13,755 bases of DNA from an uncultured Duganella sp. (GTDB taxonomy: Bacteria > Pseudomonadota > Gammaproteobacteria > Burkholderiales > Burkholderiaceae): contig CAMLRG010000145.1 of assembly GCA_946482335.1 (NCBI GenBank), positions 1-13,755 on the forward strand. The letters are read 5' to 3'. The translations under genes and the position numbers were made by a program. The notes below the pieces were generated by a model that made no database searches, was not told where the DNA came from, and was given only the letters and a program-made list of their open reading frames with translations. Shown one piece after another: positions 9,867 to 13,755 of this stretch (position 1 is the stretch's first letter; the number at the start of each line of letters is the position of its first letter).

Positions 9867-11050
9867 TATGGCTTCGCCTTGTAGTTGCGCACCGCGTTCA
9901 GGCTGTCGGCCAGCGTCGGCATTTCGATCGACAGGTTGCTGCCCTGCAGCTGGCGCAGCAGCTGCTGCGCGGTCTGGGTCTGGCGGGTCTTGGTGTCGAA
10001 GTACTTGGCCAGCGATTCCTGCGCCGCCAGCAGGTCGGCGCGGAAGGCGGCTTCATTGCGCGACAGCAGGGCCATGCGCGCATTCAGCAGGCGCAGTTTC
10101 AGGTTCTCGCGCAGGAAGTAGGCCTCTTCCGGGGCCAGCATGATGGCTTCCGGCGTATCGACGCGGCGCACGCGGACCAAGGTGGATACCTCGGCCCACA
10201 TTTCGCTGCTCCAGTCCTGCCACACGGTCTTGACGCGGTTGCCCCAGCTGTCCGGATCCTCGCCGGCCGGTGCGGAAGCGTCGTCCTTGCCGGCGGCGCC
10301 TTTGCCTTTCGGCCTGGCCGGCGTATGGCTCTTGCGCTCCGGCGGCGCGGGCGGGGTCGGCTTGGCGTCGGACAGCATCGGCAAGGTGTCGACCTGGGCG
10401 ATCACATTGTCCAGGCGCACCGCCAGGCCGACCGAGTCGACGTTCGGCAGCGCCTTCAGGCGCTCGATATCCTTGGCGATGGCGCGGCGGATGGTGATGA
10501 ATTGCGGCTTGTCGGAGCGCGACAGGCTGCGGTCGGCGTTCTGCAGCGCGATCAGCGCGCCCGGCACGTTGCCGGCCAGTTGCAGCTGCTGGCTGGCGGT
10601 CGACAGCACCTGCTCGATCTCGGCCAGCGCCCATTCGTCGCGGTTCTTCGACATGTCCTGGTACAGCTGCTCCAGCGCCAATTGCTGCGCCTGCGCTTCC
10701 TGCTGGCGGTTTTCCAGCACGCCCACTTTCAGCTGCAGTTCCTTGCTGGTCTCCTGCACGTTCTTGGCCAGCTGGCTGGTTTGCGCATTGGTCGAATCGC
10801 CGATCTGCAGGCGGCGCGCCATTTCCTCGCGCAGGCGGTGCACCTGGTTCTTCGAATAGAAAGCCTGGGCGGCCAGCAGGATGCCGAGCACCACCACGGC
10901 AATCGTCAGCGGCTGGCGCAGGGCATCGCGCTCCGCGGCCGGCGGGGCGGCCGGCGCGGACGGGGCGGGGTTCGGGGTGTCGACGGCCGGCGCGGTTTGC
11001 GGAGTTGGCGGGACGTCTTTGTTGTCAGTTTGATTAGGCAAATCGTTCAT
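9866..11050 (-). CDS. hemX: HemX, membrane protein of the hem operon
   Basis: A 394-residue protein, nearly the same length as E. coli HemX. Residues 1-46 are a cytoplasmic, proline- and alanine-rich tail. One membrane helix spans about 47-65 (PLTIAVVVLGILLAAQAFY). A coiled-coil region (about 70-135, rich in Q, E and L) and a periplasmic helical domain follow. A low-complexity P/K/A/D linker lies at 229-268, before the conserved tail with S-W-G-N-R-V-K-T-V-W and L-A-P-E-E-A-Y-F-L-R-E-N-L. Databases often call this family uroporphyrinogen-III C-methyltransferase, but no SAM-binding methyltransferase domain is visible, so I do not use that name. Its biochemical role is unproven. The start overlaps the hemD stop by four bases and the stop overlaps hemY by one base. 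Confidence 0.92.
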   Translation of the reverse strand: MNDLPNQTDNKDVPPTPQTAPAVDTPNPAPSAPAAPPAAERDALRQPLTIAVVVLGILLAAQAFYSKNQVHRLREEMARRLQIGDSTNAQTSQLAKNVQETSKELQLKVGVLENRQQEAQAQQLALEQLYQDMSKNRDEWALAEIEQVLSTASQQLQLAGNVPGALIALQNADRSLSRSDKPQFITIRRAIAKDIERLKALPNVDSVGLAVRLDNVIAQVDTLPMLSDAKPTPPAPPERKSHTPARPKGKGAAGKDDASAPAGEDPDSWGNRVKTVWQDWSSEMWAEVSTLVRVRRVDTPEAIMLAPEEAYFLRENLKLRLLNARMALLSRNEAAFRADLLAAQESLAKYFDTKTRQTQTAQQLLRQLQGSNLSIEMPTLADSLNAVRNYKAKP

Positions 11051-11841
11051 GGACGTGATTGTAACGCGGCGAGCACCCGTTCGTCGCCTGATCCTGTGAG
11101 GGTCACATGCTGGAAGCCCAGCTCCCGCGCCGTCTCGGCAATGCGCGGATGCGGGACAAACAGGTGATGATGTTGCATAGTTGCAACGATTGTCAACTTG
11201 TTTAATTGCCGGAGCCAGCCGGCCAGGCCGCGCAGGGCTTCCGAACTGGTGACGATCCAGTCGGCGCCGCCGGCGCTGCCCGCGCCTGCCTGCCCTGCCT
11301 CGCCGGCCAGTGCGGCCAGGCGCGCCGCCAGCGCGGGCGTGAGTTGCGGCACTGCGCGGCGGTAGGCTGGCAGCACCGTCACGTCGGCCCCGGCGGCGCG
11401 GAACGCATCGGCCATCAGTTCGCGGCCGGATTCGCCGCGCACGATCAGGACTTTGGCGCCACGCAGGGCGGTCAGGTCGAGGGCTTGCAGCAAGTGTTCG
11501 GTGTCGCTGTGCGCGGGGTCGGCGGGACTGGCGATCTGGTTCGCGGGAACGCCTTTGGCGGCCAGGGCCTGGCGGCTGCCCTCGCCCACCACGGCGGCGC
11601 GCAGGCCGGCCGGCCAGGCGCGGATGTGGGCGAAAGCGGCTTCGATGGCGTTGGGGGAGACGAAGGCTGCCAGCTGGTAGTGCGACAGATCGGCCAAGGC
11701 GGCTTGCAGCGGGGACTGGTCGGGCAGCGGGGCGATTTCCAGCAGGGGCAGCAGCTCCACCCTCCGGCCGAGGGCGCGGATGCGGCCCGCCAGGGGCTCG
11801 GCCTGGGCGATCGGGCGGGTGAGGATGACGGGGCGCGGCAT
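11047..11841 (-). CDS. hemD: Uroporphyrinogen-III synthase
   Basis: A 264-residue cytosolic enzyme that closes and rearranges hydroxymethylbilane into uroporphyrinogen III, the shared precursor of haem, sirohaem and cobalamin. Visible family traits are the N-terminal P-V-I-L-T-R-P, the L-P-L-L-E-I-A-P-L strand, F-V-S-P-N-A-I-E-A-A (60-69), V-V-G-E-G-S-R (84-90), and L-I-V-R-G-E-S-G-R-E-L (132-142) before the second lobe with W-I-V-T-S-S-E-A-L (195-203). A glycine/alanine-rich stretch (180-192) lengthens it slightly compared with E. coli (246 residues). It is expected to act directly after HemC. No Shine-Dalgarno precedes the ATG; instead a 28-nt inverted repeat ends 14 nt upstream. The stop overlaps the hemX start as ATGA. 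Confidence 0.93.
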   Translation of the reverse strand: MPRPVILTRPIAQAEPLAGRIRALGRRVELLPLLEIAPLPDQSPLQAALADLSHYQLAAFVSPNAIEAAFAHIRAWPAGLRAAVVGEGSRQALAAKGVPANQIASPADPAHSDTEHLLQALDLTALRGAKVLIVRGESGRELMADAFRAAGADVTVLPAYRRAVPQLTPALAARLAALAGEAGQAGAGSAGGADWIVTSSEALRGLAGWLRQLNKLTIVATMQHHHLFVPHPRIAETARELGFQHVTLTGSGDERVLAALQSRP

Positions 11842-11855
11842 CAGAACCGGTAAAC

Positions 11856-11883
11856 CGGGGTCAGACCCGAGGGTCTGACCCCG
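11856..11883. repeat. Perfect inverted repeat, REP-like, between hemC and hemD
   Basis: Thirteen-base arms (CGGGGTCAGACCC at 11856-11868 and its exact complement at 11871-11883) flank a 2-nt centre, GA. It lies in the 83-bp gap of an otherwise tightly packed operon. Next to it, AACCGG occurs twice (11845-11850 and 11853-11858), the second copy overlapping the arm. GGGGTCAGACCC-type palindromes recur in many proteobacterial genomes as dispersed extragenic repeats, from general knowledge. No second copy was noticed in this window. In RNA it would form a very stable hairpin, but without a proper T-tract on the minus strand. Confidence 0.75.
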
Positions 11884-11924
11884 ACTTGCGGAAGGCGCAG
11901 GGGTTGGCCGGCATCGCGGCTGGC

Positions 11925-12908
11925 TTATACCGACGGGGCGGCGTTGGGGCTCATGCCGTCGGCTTGCTCGGCTGCGCAGGCGGCCAGGATGGCTTCGGCG
12001 TCCTGGGCGCGCAACTGTTCGGCGACCTGGGCGCCCAGCGCTTCGGCATCGGCGGCGGCGCCGGTGATGTCAGCGCGGGCCACACGCGTGCCGTCGGGCG
12101 TGGCGACCATGGCGCGCAGGTGCATCCGGGCGCCATCCACGGTGGCGAAGGCCGCCAGCGGCACCTGGCAGGAACCGCCGAACACCTTGGATACCTTGCG
12201 CTCCGCCGTCACCGCCTGTGCGGTCGGCATGTCGTTCAGCGGCGCCAGGATGGCTTTCAGGTCCAGCCCATCATCGCGTTCGGCGATTTCGATCGCCATC
12301 GCCCCCTGCCCTGCGGCGGGCAGCGAATCCTCCGGCTCCAGCAGGGCTTTGATGCGCTGCGGCAAACCAAGGCGTTTCAGGCCGGCCGCGGCCAGGATGA
12401 TGGCCGCATAGTCGCCCCGATCGAGCTTGCCCAGGCGGGTATCGAGATTGCCGCGCAAAGGCTTGATCACCAGATGCGGATAGCGCGCCGCAATCAGGGC
12501 CTGGCGGCGCAGGCTGCTGGTGCCGACCACGGCGCCGGCAGGCAGTTCGGCCAGCGAGGCATAGTCGTTGGAAACGAAGGCGTCGCGCGGATCTTCGCGT
12601 TCCAGCACGGCAGCCAGCGCAAAGCCTTCCGGTAATTCCATCGGCACATCCTTCAGCGAATGGACCGCCAGGTCGGCGCGGCCTTCGGCCATTGCGACTT
12701 CCAGTTCCTTCACGAACAGGCCCTTGCCGCCCACCTTCGACAGTGCGCGGTCGAGGATCTGGTCGCCGCGCGTGGTCATGCCCAGAATCTCAATGCTGCA
12801 CTGCGGATATAATAAAGACAAGCGCGCGCGGACATGCTCCGCCTGCCACATGGCGAGGCGGCTTTCGCGCGATGCGATCACCAATTTGGAAGGGAGCTGT
12901 TGGGCCAT
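11925..12908 (-). CDS. hemC: Hydroxymethylbilane synthase (porphobilinogen deaminase)
   Basis: The enzyme joins four porphobilinogen units into hydroxymethylbilane in the cytosol. It starts the operon and feeds HemD. With the ATG at 12908 it has 327 residues. Motifs are [19 protein letters not shown] near the N-terminus, catalytic D87 in [16 protein letters not shown], and C247 in G-G-S-C-Q-V-P-L, which binds the dipyrromethane cofactor. The frame stays open to an ATG at 13004 (359 residues). The extra 32 codons are AT-richer than the rest, lack GC bias at third positions, contain a good -10 box, and exceed the family's usual N-terminus, so I chose the inner start. No Shine-Dalgarno is clear at either site, and an ATG at 12980 is another option. 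It is divergent from ppc. Confidence 0.93.
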   Translation of the reverse strand: MAQQLPSKLVIASRESRLAMWQAEHVRARLSLLYPQCSIEILGMTTRGDQILDRALSKVGGKGLFVKELEVAMAEGRADLAVHSLKDVPMELPEGFALAAVLEREDPRDAFVSNDYASLAELPAGAVVGTSSLRRQALIAARYPHLVIKPLRGNLDTRLGKLDRGDYAAIILAAAGLKRLGLPQRIKALLEPEDSLPAAGQGAMAIEIAERDDGLDLKAILAPLNDMPTAQAVTAERKVSKVFGGSCQVPLAAFATVDGARMHLRAMVATPDGTRVARADITGAAADAEALGAQVAEQLRAQDAEAILAACAAEQADGMSPNAAPSV

Positions 12909-12994
12909 TTCAGGAGTATTCAAAACCAGTTCTTTCGCTGTTGCTTGCGCCAAACCGGCGTTCACCAGTGTATTGCGCATGATTGGAACCACAA

Positions 12995-13000
12995 ATTTTA
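12995..13000 (-). promoter_or_regulatory. Candidate -10 box for hemC
   Basis: TAAAAT on the minus strand fits a sigma-70 -10 at five of six positions. Transcription would begin near 12988, giving a leader of about 80 nt to the ATG at 12908 and excluding the ATG at 13004. No good -35 at 16-18 bp was found. The call is tentative. Confidence 0.35.
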
Positions 13001-13072
13001 GCATGCGCGCCCTATGCAGACCGCGGCCACGAGCCTATTGCACGACCATTCTTATCTTTTGATTGAATAACT

Positions 13073-13755
13073 ATGGCAAATCAAGCAAGTGCAACAGACG
13101 AACAAAACCAGAGCGCCGATAAAGACGCGCCGTTGAAAGAAGATATCCGCCTGCTGGGCCGCCTGTTGGGCGACGTCCTGCGGGAACAGGAAGGCGAGGA
13201 AGTATTCGCAGTCGTGGAAACCATTCGCCAGACGGCAGTGCGCTTCCGCCGCGAAGCCGACGCCGGCGCCGCCAAGGAACTGGACGGCATGCTGAAGATC
13301 CTGACACGCGAGCAAACCATTACGGTGGTGCGGGCTTTCTCCTACTTCTCCCATCTGGCCAATATCGCGGAAGACCAGCACCACATCCGCCGCCGCCGCG
13401 CCCACCTGCTGGCCGGCTCGGCACCGCAAAAGGGCAGCATCAGCTTTGCACTCGACAAGCTGAAGGAATCCGGCGTCCAGCTCGACACCGTGACCACCTT
13501 CTTCAAGGAAGCCCTGATTTCGCCGGTGCTGACAGCGCACCCGACCGAAGTGCAGCGCAAATCCATCCTGGACGCCGAACACGACATCGCCCGCCTGCTG
13601 GCCCAGCGCGACCTGCCGCTGACGCCGAAGGAAAGCGCGGCCAACCTGCACATGCTGCGCGCCCGCATCGCGACGCTGTGGCAGACCCGCATGCTGCGCT
13701 ACTCCAAGCTGACCGTGGCCGACGAAATCGACAACGCCCTGTCCTACTACCGCAT
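13073..13755 (+). CDS. ppc: Phosphoenolpyruvate carboxylase, N-terminal part (runs off the window)
   Basis: The frame opens with ATG at 13073 ([10 protein letters not shown]) and is open to the edge, giving 227 codons of a protein usually about 900 residues long. It fixes bicarbonate onto phosphoenolpyruvate to make oxaloacetate, replenishing the TCA cycle. The first PEPC signature [12 protein letters not shown] is intact, with catalytic H156. Before it are [15 protein letters not shown] and [14 protein letters not shown], both typical of the family. After it comes R-I-A-T-L-W-Q-T at about 200-207. An in-frame stop two codons before the ATG (TGA at 13064-13066) fixes this as the first possible start, although no Shine-Dalgarno is visible. 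It is divergent from hemC, with about 164 bp shared between them. Confidence 0.96.
   Translation, partial: MANQASATDEQNQSADKDAPLKEDIRLLGRLLGDVLREQEGEEVFAVVETIRQTAVRFRREADAGAAKELDGMLKILTREQTITVVRAFSYFSHLANIAEDQHHIRRRRAHLLAGSAPQKGSISFALDKLKESGVQLDTVTTFFKEALISPVLTAHPTEVQRKSILDAEHDIARLLAQRDLPLTPKESAANLHMLRARIATLWQTRMLRYSKLTVADEIDNALSYYR

Noticed and set aside
9866..11050. Calling hemX a uroporphyrinogen-III C-methyltransferase
   Set aside because: No SAM-binding or SUMT motifs are present; the protein is a single-helix membrane protein with a coiled coil. The name is a known database carry-over.
10325..11167. A 280-codon plus-strand frame antisense to hemX
   Set aside because: Leu/Gln/Arg-rich complement of the HemX coiled coil and linker; no start signal or domain.
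13052..13651. A 199-codon minus-strand frame opposite the start of ppc
   Set aside because: It is antisense to a clear PEPC N-terminus containing the TAHPTE active-site signature.

Overview
The window is a GC-rich chromosomal segment from a betaproteobacterium. The gene content and protein style (hemC-hemD-hemX-hemY, long glutamine-dependent nadE followed by glnB, membrane diguanylate cyclases) point to Oxalobacteraceae, probably the Massilia/Duganella/Janthinobacterium group. This placement is inferred from protein resemblance, not from a search. Nearly every base is genic. No gene-free stretch exceeds 300 bases; the longest gaps are about 164 bp (hemC/ppc) and 141 bp (nadE/acyltransferase).

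Layout. Positions 1-2621 (+) hold the 3' end of a TRIC/UPF0126 membrane channel gene followed by two tandem, paralogous, seven-helix membrane diguanylate cyclases joined by an ATGA overlap. They meet tail-to-tail, one base apart, with the minus-strand pair nadE-glnB (5035 down to 2623): glutamine-dependent NAD+ synthetase and the nitrogen-signalling protein P-II. Divergent from nadE is a FemAB/GNAT-like acyltransferase (5177-6307, +), which converges on a minus-strand FAD oxidoreductase carrying a C-terminal Rieske [2Fe-2S] domain (7923-6346). Upstream of that, also on the minus strand, is inorganic pyrophosphatase ppa (8585-8043), with its own TATAAT promoter and a textbook intrinsic terminator.

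Positions 12908-8670 (-) are the haem operon hemC-hemD-hemX-hemY. HemC and HemD make uroporphyrinogen III; HemX and HemY are inner-membrane partners of the pathway. The last three genes are packed with 4-nt and 1-nt overlaps, but hemC and hemD are separated by 83 bp containing a perfect 13-bp-arm inverted repeat that looks like a dispersed REP-type element. Divergent from hemC, ppc (phosphoenolpyruvate carboxylase) starts at 13073 and runs off the end of the window.

Most of the window is core metabolism, and I do not see a convincing new defence, mobile or biosynthetic system. The items most worth a second look are the palindrome in the hemC-hemD junction, the tandem cyclase pair with an unassigned seven-helix sensor, the Rieske-FAD fusion enzyme of unknown substrate, and several compact regulatory arrangements (ppa promoter overlapping the hemY 3' hairpin; a possible leaderless acyltransferase mRNA).
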